This document shows, one piece after another, positions 42,270-51,721 of a DNA stretch of 64,000 nucleotides. The notes beneath the pieces are model-generated. The model was not told the DNA's origin, ran no database searches, and was given only the letters and a program-made list of their open reading frames with translations. Every line of letters starts with the position of its first letter. The first letter of the stretch is position 1. Source of the DNA: Maritimibacter fusiformis (GTDB taxonomy: Bacteria > Pseudomonadota > Alphaproteobacteria > Rhodobacterales > Rhodobacteraceae); the NCBI RefSeq assembly GCF_008086115.1, contig NZ_VSIY01000003.1:248001-312000 (forward strand), read 5' to 3'. The position numbers and the translations under genes are program-made.

Positions 42270-44852
42270 TCAATACATTAGGGGCGGCCGTTCGACGCCG
42301 CGCTCGGAAATCGCCAGATGCGCCGCCGCCAGCCGCGCCACCGGCACCCGGTAGGGCGAGCACGACACATAGTCGAATCCGGCCGCCCGGCAGAACGCGA
42401 TTGATTCGGGGTTGCCGCCGTGTTCGCCGCAGATCGACAGGGTGACGGACGGATTCGCCGTGCGCGCCCGACCGGCCCCGATCGTCAGAAGCTCGCCCAC
42501 CCCCCCGAAATCGAGCGTGTGGAACGGGTCTTCCTCGTAAACGCCCTGCTTGACGTAGATACCCATGAAGCGCCCCGCGTCGTCGCGCGACAGGCCATAG
42601 GTCATCTGCGTCAGGTCGTTGGTGCCATAGCTGAGAAAGGCGCAATGCGGCGCGATCTCGCCGGCGCGCAGCGCCGCGCGCGGGGTTTCGACCATCACGC
42701 CCAGGCGATAGGCGAACTCGACCCCCTGTTCGATCCTGACCGCCGCGGCCACCGCGTCGATCCGGGCCTTGACGATCTCGACCTCGCGGTTGGCCGAGAC
42801 CATCGGGATCATGATCTCGGGCACCACCGCATCGCCGGTTTCCGACACCGCCACCAGCGCCTCGAAGATCGCGCGGGCCTGCATGTCGTAGATCTCGGGC
42901 ACCGTCAGCCCCAGCCGCACCCCGCGCATGCCCAGCATCGGGTTGAATTCGCGCATCGCCTCGGCCCGGCGGGTCACGTCCGACAGCGGCAGGTCCAGCC
43001 CTTCGGCCAGTTCGCGCAGACCCTCGCGGCCATGCGGCAGGAACTCGTGCAGCGGCAGGTCGAAAAGGCGGATGGTCACCGGCTTGCCGCGCATGATCGA
43101 GAACAGCTCGATGAAATCGGCGCGCTGCATCGGCTGGATGCGCTCGAGCGCCGCGCGCCGGTCCTCGGTGCGGTTGGCGAAGATCATTTCGCGCATCGCC
43201 AAGAGCCGGTCGTCGTTGAAGAACATGTGCTCGGTGCGCGCCAGCCCGATGCCCTCGGCGGCGAACATCAGTGCCTTGCGCGCATCCTCGGGCGTGTCGG
43301 CATTGGCCCGCACCCCGATATCGCGCGCCGCGTCGGCCCAGGACAGAAGCCGCTGAAAACTCTCGCCAAGGTCGGGCTCCAGCATCGGGGCGGCGCCGGC
43401 CAGCGCCTCGCCGGCGGTGCCGTCCAGCGTGATCATGTCGCCGTCGTGAAACACCCGCCCGTCGGCGCAGGTCAGCGTGCGCGCCTTGAGGTCGATGCGC
43501 ATATCCGAGGCCCCGACCACGCAGGGCAGGCCCAGCCCGCGCGCGATCACCGCCGCGTGGCTGGTGATGCCGCCGCGCTCGGTCAGGACCGCGCGCGCCG
43601 CATGCATGCCGCGAATGTCCTCGGGCGTGGTTTCGCTGCGCACCAGGATGCAGGCCTCGTCCTGGGCCGCCAGCGCCTGGGCCGCACGCGAGGAAAACAC
43701 GATCCGCCCGGTGGCCGCCCCGGGGCTGGCCGGGATGCCGTGGGCGATCACGTCGCGCGCGCCCTCGGGGTCGACCTGGCTGTGCAGAAGCTCGGGCAGC
43801 GAGCGCGGCGGCACCCGCAGCACCGCCTCATCGCGGGCGATGATGCCATCCTCGGCCAGCGCCACCGCGATATGCAGGTTGGCGCGCGAATTGCGCGCCA
43901 CGCGCATCGCGTCGAGGATGAAGAGCTTCTCGTTCTCGATGGTGAACTCGATCTGCATCTCTTCGCGCAGCCGGGTCCGGCACAGGTCGCCGAACCGCAG
44001 CAGGTCCTGCCAGTTGTTCGGCAGCACGTCCTCGATCGAGCGCCCGCGCGGGTCGCGCTTGAGAAACAGCACGTCGCGGTCGGCGGGCGCCGTCAGCGCG
44101 TCGCGGCCCTGGCTCTTGCACAGGTAGCGGCCCCGGATCTCGCGCTCGCCGGTCGAGCCGTTGACGAACTGGATCACCCCCGACCCCGACAGCCCGCGCC
44201 CGACCCCCAGCGCCATCTTCTGCACCACCAGCCCCAGCCCGGCCTCTGCCGGCGCGCCCTTGGCCTCGCGCAACAGCCGCGCCGTGGTGCCCTCCCAGGC
44301 CCGCGCCATCGAGCGCAGAACCTCGGCAAGCTGCACCGTGATATCCTGCGGAAACCGCTCGTCGGTCTCGGCCTCGTAGGTCTCGAGCGCGGCGCGCACC
44401 GCCTCGGAGGTCGGCACCTGCACGGTCTCGAACTCGTCCGGGTCAAGGCGCGCGACATGGATCGCATAGGCCTGGATGAAGCGCAGGTAGAGCGCGTTGG
44501 CGGCGTGTTCGCCGTGGCTTTCGGTGAGGTTGGCATAGAGCCGGTCGTTCATGCCGATATTGAGCAACGCCCCCGGCCCGCCCCAGTCCGGGTCTTCCGA
44601 GGAGGGCCGCACCGACACCAGCGGATCGGGGCCGAAGCGGGTCAGCATCGCGTCGAGGTCGGGCATGTCGCCTGCCGCCAGCGCCCGCACCGAAGTGAAA
44701 TCGAGTGCCATGGTCAGCGGCACCGGCATGTCGAGCCGGATCAACCGTTGCAGGCACTTGGCCCGCCCGCCGTGCCGGTCGGCCGAGATCGGCGCCGTCG
44801 GCGTGACCTCGGTAAACCCGGTGATCTCGGACTTGGTTCGCGCTTTCTGCAC
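42270..44852 (-). CDS. pyruvate phosphate dikinase-family protein with altered ATP-grasp domain
   Basis: The 860-residue protein (GTG 44852, AGGGGA eight bases upstream) keeps the central swivelling domain (GGITSHAAVIARGLG, catalytic His) and a C-terminal PEP barrel with SICGEHGGNPESIAFC and CSPYRVPVARLAAAHL, as in PPDK. The N-terminal nucleotide-binding half differs. Where PPDK has SMPGMMDT, this protein has DWGGPGALL, and the conserved LQTR segment reads LDAMRVAR. The N-terminus is also shorter. It may still use PEP or phosphate chemistry, but ATP binding is doubtful. It lies upstream of a SleB-like gene and downstream of glyS on the same strand. Confidence 0.75.
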   Translation of the reverse strand: MQKARTKSEITGFTEVTPTAPISADRHGGRAKCLQRLIRLDMPVPLTMALDFTSVRALAAGDMPDLDAMLTRFGPDPLVSVRPSSEDPDWGGPGALLNIGMNDRLYANLTESHGEHAANALYLRFIQAYAIHVARLDPDEFETVQVPTSEAVRAALETYEAETDERFPQDITVQLAEVLRSMARAWEGTTARLLREAKGAPAEAGLGLVVQKMALGVGRGLSGSGVIQFVNGSTGEREIRGRYLCKSQGRDALTAPADRDVLFLKRDPRGRSIEDVLPNNWQDLLRFGDLCRTRLREEMQIEFTIENEKLFILDAMRVARNSRANLHIAVALAEDGIIARDEAVLRVPPRSLPELLHSQVDPEGARDVIAHGIPASPGAATGRIVFSSRAAQALAAQDEACILVRSETTPEDIRGMHAARAVLTERGGITSHAAVIARGLGLPCVVGASDMRIDLKARTLTCADGRVFHDGDMITLDGTAGEALAGAAPMLEPDLGESFQRLLSWADAARDIGVRANADTPEDARKALMFAAEGIGLARTEHMFFNDDRLLAMREMIFANRTEDRRAALERIQPMQRADFIELFSIMRGKPVTIRLFDLPLHEFLPHGREGLRELAEGLDLPLSDVTRRAEAMREFNPMLGMRGVRLGLTVPEIYDMQARAIFEALVAVSETGDAVVPEIMIPMVSANREVEIVKARIDAVAAAVRIEQGVEFAYRLGVMVETPRAALRAGEIAPHCAFLSYGTNDLTQMTYGLSRDDAGRFMGIYVKQGVYEEDPFHTLDFGGVGELLTIGAGRARTANPSVTLSICGEHGGNPESIAFCRAAGFDYVSCSPYRVPVARLAAAHLAISERGVERPPLMY

Positions 44853-45000
44853 CGCAGCATTCCCCTTCTGGCCGCAAGATAGCGCCGGGGGCCGCGCTGG
44901 CAAGGATTTTTCTGCCCGGCCGGCCCGCGCCGTCAGCCCGCGCCGCCAGACGGTGCGCCTGCGGCGCGCTCGATGTCTCGGCGCTTGCGCGCCTCGGGTG

Positions 45001-45032
45001 CCTCCGGCGGGAGTGTATCGGCCAAGATGAAG
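45001..45032 (-). repeat. second copy of CTTCATCTTGGC-type repeat
   Basis: Read on the minus strand this begins CTTCATCTTGGCCGATACAC, sharing its first 12 bases with the repeat at 24102. It is followed by a GC-rich segment with short hairpins (44941-45000). It lies just past the glyS stop codon (45037) and may also act as its transcript end. Confidence 0.5.
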
Positions 45033-45036
45033 CCGG

Positions 45037-47295
45037 TCAGCCCTCGATTTTCGTCAGGTCCGCGACCGAGAGGCAGGTGTCGCGGATGCGCGCCAGCAGG
45101 TTGAGCCGGTTGCGCCGGACGATGGCGTTGTCGGTGTTGATCTGCACCGTCTCGAAAAAGGCGTCGATCGGCGCGCGCAGGCTGGCCATCGCGGTCATCG
45201 CGGTGGCGAAATCCTCGGATTTCATCGCCGGGGCGATTTTTGCCTCGGCGGCGTCCAGCGCGGCGAACAGGGCCTTTTCGCTGTCGTCCTCGGCGTATTT
45301 GATGTCGGCGCCGTAGGAATATTCGACCCCGTCGGCCTCTTCGGCCTGGGTCAGGATGTTGTTGGCGCGCTTGAAGCCCTGGATCAGGTTGGCGCCGTCG
45401 TCGGTGGCAAGCACGCCCGCCAGCGCCTCGGCGCGGTTGACCAGAAGCGTCAGGTCGTCGTTGGCCGGCATGTTGAGGCAGGCGTCGATCACGTCATGGC
45501 GGATGCCCTCGGCGCGAAGATGCACCTTGAGCCGCTCGTGAAAGAAGGCGAGCAGGTCGTCGGACAGGTCCGGCACCGCCTTGCCGATCCGCGCGAGGTA
45601 GGTGCCTTCGCCGGTCGCGGGCGGGGTGCCGTTTTTCTTTAGAAGCCCCAGCACCGCCGTGAAGGAGGCGCGGAAGATGCCCTTGTCCGCGATCTCGTCG
45701 AGGGTCTGTTCCAGCGCCGCGATATCCGCGTCGTCGACCTCGCCCGAGCGGGCGCGCATGATCTCGTGTTTCAGGATCTGGCTATCGATGAAGCGGTCGA
45801 GCCTGAGCCGCAGGCGGCCCGCGAGGATGATGCGGATCACCCCGAGCGCCGCGCGTCTGAGCGCGAAGGGGTCTTTCGAGCCGGTCGGTTTCTCGTCGAT
45901 CACCCAGAAGCCGGTGAGCAGGTCGAGCTTGTCGGCCAGCGCCACGGCGATCGAGACCGGCGAGGTCGGCACCGCGTCGGAGGGGCCGAGGGGGGCATAA
46001 TGCGCCTCGCAGGCCTCGGCCACGGCCTCGGACAGGCCCGCCGCCCGGGCGTAGTAGCGCCCCATCGTGCCCTGCAGTTCGGGAAACTCGTAGACCATTT
46101 CCGAGGCCAGGTCCGCCTTGGCCACCGTTGCCGCCAGCTTTGCCTCGGCCGCGTCGGCCCCGACCAGCGGCGCGATGTCGCGCGCCAGCCGCGCGATGCG
46201 GTCGATGCGGTCGGCCTGGCTGCCCAGCTCGCGGTGGAAGGTCACGTTGTCCAGGTCCCCGGTCATCGCCTCGAGCCCGCCCGCCTTGATCCGGCGCAGG
46301 TCGTTGTCCCAGAAGAACCGCGCATCCGACAGCCGCGCGGCCAGCACCTTGCGGTTGCCCGCGAGGATGGTGGCGCCGTTGTCGGCTGTTTCGCGGTTGG
46401 CCACGGTGATGAATTTCTCGATCCGTTTCGTGGCCGGGTTTCGCACCGAAAAGAACTTCTGGTGCTCGCGCATCGAGGTTTGCAGCACCTCCGGCGGCAG
46501 GGTCACGAAGTCGTCCGCGATATCGCCCATCAGCACCACCGGCCATTCCACCAGCCCCGCGACCTCGGCCAACAACGCGCGGTCCTCGACCACCTCGTAG
46601 CCCAGCGCGAAGGCCTTTTGCGTGGCGTCGTGCCAGATCGCCTCGGCGCGCTCGGCGGGGTCGAGCATGACGTGGGCGGCGCGCAGCTTTGCCGCGTAAT
46701 CCTCGAACGACGTGACGCGGATGGGGTCCGGCGCCATGAAGCGGTGGCCGCGGGTGCTGTCGCCCGCGGTCAGCCCGTCAAGCGTCAGCGGCACCACTTC
46801 GGCCCCCTGCTCGTCCGACAGGATCGCCAGGATCGAATGCAAGGGCCGCACCCAGCGCAGATCGCCCGCGCCCCAGCGCATCGACTTGGGCCAGGGGAAA
46901 TTGCGGATCACCCCGTCCAGCACCTCGGCCACGATATCGGCGGCGGGGCGGCCCTTGTGTTCGATCACCGCGAACCAGACCTCGCCCTTGCCGGTGTCGC
47001 GCGCCTCGATCTGGTCACGGGTCAACCCGGTGGAGCGCAGGAACCCCTCGATGGCCTTCTCGGGCGCGCCCACTTTCGGCCCCTTGCGTTCCTCGCGGCT
47101 GTCGGGCGAGAGCCCGGGAAGCCCCTCGACGGCCAGCGCCAGGCGGCGCGGCGTGGCGAAGGCGGCAGCACCGGAATAGGTCAGCCCCGCCTCGACCAGC
47201 CCGTCGGTCATCAGCTTTTTCAGATCCTCGGCGGCGCGCGCCTGCAACCGGGCCGGGATTTCCTCCGAGAAGAGTTCGATCAAGAGGTCGGGCAT
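45037..47295 (-). CDS. glyS: glycyl-tRNA synthetase beta subunit
   Basis: The 752-residue protein starts MPDLLIELFSEEIPARLQ, the invariant beginning of GlyS, and runs the standard length with an ALFAALDAAEAKIAPAM stretch near the C-terminus (anticodon-binding region). With GlyQ it forms the alpha2-beta2 synthetase that charges tRNA-Gly. The DUF6446 gene and glyQ lie upstream on the same strand. Confidence 0.96.
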   Translation of the reverse strand: MPDLLIELFSEEIPARLQARAAEDLKKLMTDGLVEAGLTYSGAAAFATPRRLALAVEGLPGLSPDSREERKGPKVGAPEKAIEGFLRSTGLTRDQIEARDTGKGEVWFAVIEHKGRPAADIVAEVLDGVIRNFPWPKSMRWGAGDLRWVRPLHSILAILSDEQGAEVVPLTLDGLTAGDSTRGHRFMAPDPIRVTSFEDYAAKLRAAHVMLDPAERAEAIWHDATQKAFALGYEVVEDRALLAEVAGLVEWPVVLMGDIADDFVTLPPEVLQTSMREHQKFFSVRNPATKRIEKFITVANRETADNGATILAGNRKVLAARLSDARFFWDNDLRRIKAGGLEAMTGDLDNVTFHRELGSQADRIDRIARLARDIAPLVGADAAEAKLAATVAKADLASEMVYEFPELQGTMGRYYARAAGLSEAVAEACEAHYAPLGPSDAVPTSPVSIAVALADKLDLLTGFWVIDEKPTGSKDPFALRRAALGVIRIILAGRLRLRLDRFIDSQILKHEIMRARSGEVDDADIAALEQTLDEIADKGIFRASFTAVLGLLKKNGTPPATGEGTYLARIGKAVPDLSDDLLAFFHERLKVHLRAEGIRHDVIDACLNMPANDDLTLLVNRAEALAGVLATDDGANLIQGFKRANNILTQAEEADGVEYSYGADIKYAEDDSEKALFAALDAAEAKIAPAMKSEDFATAMTAMASLRAPIDAFFETVQINTDNAIVRRNRLNLLARIRDTCLSVADLTKIEG

Positions 47296-47298
47296 GGG

Positions 47299-47769
47299 CT
47301 ACTCGCTCAATGTTTCGTTCAACTGGTGCCAGGCAAAGGCCCGGCCATCGGGAAAGACCGCGATCACCCGGTCGACGCCGTTGTGAATCTCGCGCGCCGA
47401 CACGAAGGCCAGCGCCTCGCCGCGCTCCAGCGCCTCGCCGATCCGGGCGGCGTCGAAACAGCCGAACCAGTCGGGCGCGGTCAGCGGCGTGGGGTTGGGG
47501 TAGATCTCGTAGGTCTCGGTCAGCGCGGGCGGCGACATTTGGGTGGTGAAACAGGCGCGGAACTTGAGCGGCGAGGAATCGGCGTCGATGCCCTCGAAGC
47601 CCGAGATCAGCACCGGCTCGGGCTGGCCGGTGGCGATCGAGACCATGGTCATGTCGGCGCTGTCGGCGCTGACCTCGTCGTAATAGGCATAGGTCTGCGT
47701 CCAGTACATGACGATGCCGGCGATGAGCGAGACGATCACGATGAAGGCTCCTGCCAGTTTGCCGCTCAC
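47299..47769 (-). CDS. DUF6446-family membrane-anchored protein
   Basis: The 156-residue protein has one N-terminal membrane helix ([19 protein letters not shown]) and a small extracytoplasmic domain. It is found between glyQ and glyS in many Rhodobacteraceae, here overlapping glyQ by four bases (ATGA) and preceding glyS by 3 nt. The function is unknown. Its fixed location suggests co-expression with the synthetase genes. Confidence 0.78.
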   Translation of the reverse strand: MSGKLAGAFIVIVSLIAGIVMYWTQTYAYYDEVSADSADMTMVSIATGQPEPVLISGFEGIDADSSPLKFRACFTTQMSPPALTETYEIYPNPTPLTAPDWFGCFDAARIGEALERGEALAFVSAREIHNGVDRVIAVFPDGRAFAWHQLNETLSE

Positions 47770-48704
47770 GCCGCCGCCCCGTTTCCGCCCGCCTCGGTCA
47801 TCACGAATGCGTCAGCACACATTTTCGCGAGTGCGCGCACCCGGCCGATATAGGCCTGGCGTTCGGTCACCGAGATCACGCCGCGCGCGTCCAGAAGGTT
47901 GAAGAGATGGCTGGCCTTGATGCACTGGTCATAGGCGGGGTGCGCCATGACGATGGTCTTGCCGGTCTTGGGGTCCGTGGCCGGGTGGTCGAGGATCGCC
48001 TTGCACTCGGCCTCGGCGTCGTCGAAGTGCCGAAGCAGCATGTCGGTCGAGGCGGCGTCGAAATTGTGCCGGGAGTATTCGCGTTCGGTCTGGCGGAACA
48101 CGTCGCCATAGCTCAGCGCGATCGGCGCGTCGGGGTCGTTGAAGGGCATGTCCATGACGTGGTCGATGCCCAGCACATACATCGCCAGCCGCTCCAGCCC
48201 ATAGGTCAGTTCGCCCGAGACCGGGCGGCAGTCATGCCCGCCGACCTGCTGGAAATAGGTGAACTGGCTGACCTCCATGCCGTCGCACCAGACCTCCCAG
48301 CCAAGGCCCCAGGCGCCCAGCGTGGGGCTTTCCCAGTCGTCCTCGACAAAGCGGATGTCGTGCAGCGCCATGTCGATGCCGATGGCCTCGAGCGAGCCGA
48401 GGTAAAGCTCCTGCAGGTCGGGCGGCGAGGGTTTGATCAGCACCTGGAACTGGTAGTAGTGCTGCAGCCGGTTCGGGTTCTCGCCATAGCGTCCGTCGGT
48501 CGGGCGCCGCGACGGCTGCACATAGGCGGCGGCCCACGGCTGGCTGCCCAGCGCGCGCAGGGTGGTGGCCGGGTGGAAGGTGCCGGCGCCGACCTCCATG
48601 TCGTAGGGTTGCAGGACCGCGCAGCCCCGCTCTGCCCAATAGGCTTGCAGCCTGAGGACGATTTCCTGAAAGCTCCTGGGTCGGGTCGGTCGGGTCTCGG
48701 CCAT
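47766..48704 (-). CDS. glyQ: glycyl-tRNA synthetase alpha subunit
   Basis: ATG 48704 gives 312 residues; the frame extends upstream, but [20 protein letters not shown] is the expected GlyQ start region. Typical catalytic segments are [40 protein letters not shown] and [20 protein letters not shown]. It forms the tetrameric synthetase with GlyS. It heads a glyQ-DUF6446-glyS operon. Confidence 0.96.
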   Translation of the reverse strand: MAETRPTRPRSFQEIVLRLQAYWAERGCAVLQPYDMEVGAGTFHPATTLRALGSQPWAAAYVQPSRRPTDGRYGENPNRLQHYYQFQVLIKPSPPDLQELYLGSLEAIGIDMALHDIRFVEDDWESPTLGAWGLGWEVWCDGMEVSQFTYFQQVGGHDCRPVSGELTYGLERLAMYVLGIDHVMDMPFNDPDAPIALSYGDVFRQTEREYSRHNFDAASTDMLLRHFDDAEAECKAILDHPATDPKTGKTIVMAHPAYDQCIKASHLFNLLDARGVISVTERQAYIGRVRALAKMCADAFVMTEAGGNGAAA

Positions 48705-48781
48705 CGCGCGTGCCTCGGCTGGGGAAGTGCGCGCCTTGAATAGGCCGCTGACCGGCAAGGGTCAATCGGACATGCCGGTTC

Positions 48782-48810
48782 TTGACCTGACCCCGCCCGT
48801 GGTGTGTTAC
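48782..48810 (+). promoter_or_regulatory. sigma-70-type promoter for the SPOR/PG-binding gene
   Basis: TTGACC (48782-48787) and TGTTAC (48805-48810) are separated by 17 bp, close to the consensus boxes, and lie about 46 nt upstream of ATG 48857. The pattern is by eye; alphaproteobacterial promoters are variable. Confidence 0.5.
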
Positions 48811-48856
48811 TGGCCGGAACGGTTTGCAACAGGGACCCCGAGGGGTGTGAGGTAGT

Positions 48857-50773
48857 ATGAAAAAGTTCTTTTCGGTATTGGTGTTCTTTGCGTGGCTCCT
48901 GCCCGCCGGCGTCGCCACGGCGCAAGAGGCGTATTGGGTTCAGGTCGAGGCCAACGCGACGCTGCGCGAGGCCGAAGCCTCGGCCCGTCGCTATGCCGAG
49001 ACCATCGACAAGGTGAACGCGTTCCGGATCGGCCAGTCGGGCTGGTATGCCACCGCGATCGGCCCCTTCACCGAGGCCGCCGCCACCGCGAAGCTTCTGG
49101 AGTTGCGCGCGGCGGGGGCGGTGCCGGCGGATTCCTACGTGTCCGACAGCCGGCCCTATTCGCAGCAGTTCTGGCCGGTGGGCGACGACGCGCTGGCCGA
49201 GGCGCCGGCGGCCCTGCCCGCCACCCCGCCCGCGCCGCGCCCCGATGCGCCCCAGGCCGCCGAGGCCGGGGAGGTGGCGGTGGCCGACCCCGAGACCGCG
49301 CCCGAGCCCGACCCCGCACCGGCGCCCGACCCGGCGCCCGAGACTGCGCCGGAGACTGCGCCGGAGCCCGAACCCGCGCCTGAACCGGAACCGGAGCCCG
49401 AGCCGGTGCGCGAGGAAACCCGGCAGGAGGCGCTGCAGTCCGAATACCAGTTGTCCGGCGACGAGAAGAAGGCGCTGCAGATCGCGTTGCAGTGGCAGGG
49501 CTATTACAAGTCGCTGATCGACGGCGATTTCGGCCCCGGCACCCGCGCCGCGATGTCGGCCTGGCAGGAGGCCAACGGCTATGAGGTCACCGGCATCCTG
49601 ACCACCCGCCAGCGCGCCGAGGTGCTGGCCGCCTATCAGGCGGTGTTCGACAGCATCGGGCTGCGCCCCGTCACCGACCAGCGCGCCGGCATCGCGATCG
49701 AGATCCCGACCGCGATGGTCAGCTTCGACCGCTACGAGGCGCCGTTCGCGCATTACACCGGCGACGAGGGGGTGCGCGTGGTGCTGATCAGCCAGCGCGG
49801 CGACAAGGCGACGCTTTACGGTCTTTACGACATCCTGCAATCGCTGGAAGTGGTGCCGCCCGAGGGCGAGCGCCGCCGCCGCGATGCCGATTTCACCATC
49901 GAAGGCGCGAACGACCGGCTGATTTCCTATACCCATGCCGAGCTGGTCGACGGCGCGATCAAGGGGTTCATGCTGATCTGGCCGCAGCATCCGATGAAGC
50001 TCAACCCCGCCACCGGCGAGATGGAGCCAGAGGTCGACCGGCGCCGCGACCTGGTGCTGGAGGCGATGCGCACGAGCTTTGCCTCGACCGGCGAGGCCGC
50101 GCTGCCCGACAACGCCGGGCTGGACGAGGCGACGCAGTCGATCGACCTGGTCTCCGGGCTCGAGATCCGCAAGGCCGAACGCGCGCGCTCGGGCTTCTTC
50201 GTCTCGAACCGCGGCGCGGTCCTGACCACCACCGAGGCGGTGGCAGGGTGCGAGCGCATCACGCTCAACGAAAGCTATGACGCAAGCGTGGTGGCCACGG
50301 ACGACACGCTCGGCATCGCGCTGTTGCAGCCGGCGCAGGCGCTGGCCCCGATCGCGGTGGCCGAGCTGCTGACCTACGACCCCCGGCTTAAGTCCGAACT
50401 GGCGGTCGCCGGCTATTCCTACGGCGGACGGCTGAGCTCGCCCACCCTGACCTATGGCGAACTGGCCGAGGTGCAGGGCCTGTCCGGCGAGGACAGCATC
50501 GCGCGGCTGACCATGCTGGCCCAGGACGGCGACACCGGCGGCCCGGTGCTGGACCAGGGCGGCGCGGTCGTGGGCATGCTGATGGCCCCGCCCGCGGGCA
50601 ACCGGCAACTGCCGGCCGAGGTCGCGCTCAGCGCCAAGTCGACGGCGCTGGCGGAGTTTCTCGCCGCCAACGGCATCGCCGCCGCGACCACCGAGGTGCA
50701 GGGCGCGATGACGCCGTTCGATCTGCGCGCGCTGGCGGCCAACATGACGGTGCTGGTCAGCTGCTGGAAGTAA
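48857..50773 (+). CDS. SPOR-like, peptidoglycan-binding protein with inactive trypsin fold
   Basis: The 638-residue exported protein (signal peptide MKKFFSVLVFFAWLLPAGVATA) has an N-terminal SPOR-like region (YWVQVEANATLREAEASARR), a Pro/Glu-rich linker (about residues 115-190), a peptidoglycan-binding domain (LQIALQWQGYYKSLIDGDFG) and a C-terminal trypsin-like domain. The three catalytic positions are replaced: the His site reads TTTEAVAG instead of NAHVV, the Asp site is TLGIALL, and the Ser site is DGDTGGPVLD. It is therefore probably a non-proteolytic, envelope-bound protein. It has its own promoter and terminator. Confidence 0.75.
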   Translation: MKKFFSVLVFFAWLLPAGVATAQEAYWVQVEANATLREAEASARRYAETIDKVNAFRIGQSGWYATAIGPFTEAAATAKLLELRAAGAVPADSYVSDSRPYSQQFWPVGDDALAEAPAALPATPPAPRPDAPQAAEAGEVAVADPETAPEPDPAPAPDPAPETAPETAPEPEPAPEPEPEPEPVREETRQEALQSEYQLSGDEKKALQIALQWQGYYKSLIDGDFGPGTRAAMSAWQEANGYEVTGILTTRQRAEVLAAYQAVFDSIGLRPVTDQRAGIAIEIPTAMVSFDRYEAPFAHYTGDEGVRVVLISQRGDKATLYGLYDILQSLEVVPPEGERRRRDADFTIEGANDRLISYTHAELVDGAIKGFMLIWPQHPMKLNPATGEMEPEVDRRRDLVLEAMRTSFASTGEAALPDNAGLDEATQSIDLVSGLEIRKAERARSGFFVSNRGAVLTTTEAVAGCERITLNESYDASVVATDDTLGIALLQPAQALAPIAVAELLTYDPRLKSELAVAGYSYGGRLSSPTLTYGELAEVQGLSGEDSIARLTMLAQDGDTGGPVLDQGGAVVGMLMAPPAGNRQLPAEVALSAKSTALAEFLAANGIAAATTEVQGAMTPFDLRALAANMTVLVSCWK

Positions 50774-50805
50774 CCGGCGCAGCCACCGCCAAAGACCCCT
50801 GAACC

Positions 50806-50838
50806 ACCGCCCGCCGAACCCGTTTCGGCGGGCGGTTT
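50806..50838 (+). terminator. strong rho-independent terminator
   Basis: A 13-bp perfect stem (ACCGCCCGCCGAA at 50806-50818 with its complement at 50824-50836) has a five-base loop and is followed by TT. It is 33 nt past the stop of the peptidoglycan-binding protein gene and marks its transcript end. Confidence 0.85.
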
Positions 50839-50864
50839 CGCATCTGGCCCGGCGCATCTGCAGC

Positions 50865-51362
50865 CTAATAGATATAGCGGATCTGGTCGCTCCAATAGCG
50901 TTCGACCCGTTTCAGCGCCGCGTTGATATCCTCGAGCGCCTCGTGCGGCAGGATCGAACGCGCGCGCAACCCCTCGGCATGGCGGTCGAACAGGCCCGCC
51001 ACCACGTCGCGGATGCCGTGCCCCTTGTCCGTCAGCCGCACCCGGACCGAGCGCCGGTCGATCTCGGAGCGCTGGTGGTGCATGTAGCCCAGATCGACCA
51101 GTTTCTTGAGGTTGTAGGAGACATTGGAGCCCTGGTAGTAGCCCCGGCTTTTCAATTCGCCCGCCGTCACCTCGTTGTCGCCGATGTTGAACAGCAACAG
51201 CGCCTGCACCGCGTTGATCTCGAACACCCCGACCCGCTCGAACTCGTCCTTGATGACGTCGAGCAGCAGCCGGTGCAGCCGTTCCACCAATGCCAGGGCA
51301 TCAAGATAGCGCCCCACGTAATCTTGCCGGGCGCCCTGCCCGATAGGAGAATGCATGGACAT
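50865..51362 (-). CDS. LdtR-like MarR-family regulator
   Basis: The 165-residue protein has a winged-helix domain with segments NAVQALLLFNIGDNEVTAGE, RGYYQGSNVSYNLKKLVDLG and DRRSVRVRLTDKG. This pattern is that of the LdtR subgroup of MarR regulators, which in Rhizobiales controls L,D-transpeptidase and envelope genes. It is convergent with the SPOR protein gene and about 100 nt from the next gene. Targets here are unknown. The match to LdtR is by motif and memory of the family, not by alignment. Confidence 0.75.
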   Translation of the reverse strand: MSMHSPIGQGARQDYVGRYLDALALVERLHRLLLDVIKDEFERVGVFEINAVQALLLFNIGDNEVTAGELKSRGYYQGSNVSYNLKKLVDLGYMHHQRSEIDRRSVRVRLTDKGHGIRDVVAGLFDRHAEGLRARSILPHEALEDINAALKRVERYWSDQIRYIY

Positions 51363-51460
51363 TCATCGCTCCGCCAATCCTCGTTTCAGACCAGCCTCGG
51401 CGCAAATGTCGAACATTCGGTTAAATGCGCGGCGTTTCTTCCGCGCGTCTGCAATCGTGG

Positions 51461-51721
51461 TTAACCGGCGCCGGCATGGGCCGCGATGTCGTCGATCAGC
51501 GCCTTGTAGCGCGCCGGCGCCGGCACCTGCCCGGTGACCCATTGGTAAAGATCCTGGTCGTTCTCGGCCAGCAGCGCCTCGTAGAGGTCGAGCCGCGCGC
51601 CCTCCATCGCCGTCAGCCGTGCCGCGCCGTAGGGGCCGAGGATCAGGTCCATCTCCTTGGTGCCGCGCCGGGCCGAACGCATCGCCAGCCGTTTCAGGCG
51701 ATTCGCGTGATCCTCGCTCAT
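51461..51721 (-). CDS. sdhE: FAD assembly factor SdhE
   Basis: The 86-residue protein (ATG 51721 overlaps the stop of the XRE gene by four bases) contains the conserved RG motif in MRSARRGTKEMDLILGPY and the C-terminal helix LLAENDQDLYQWVTGQVP. SdhE helps attach FAD covalently to the succinate dehydrogenase flavoprotein. The frame runs upstream through the XRE gene, but that part is not its own. Identity is strong from motifs and size. Confidence 0.92.
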   Translation of the reverse strand: MSEDHANRLKRLAMRSARRGTKEMDLILGPYGAARLTAMEGARLDLYEALLAENDQDLYQWVTGQVPAPARYKALIDDIAAHAGAG

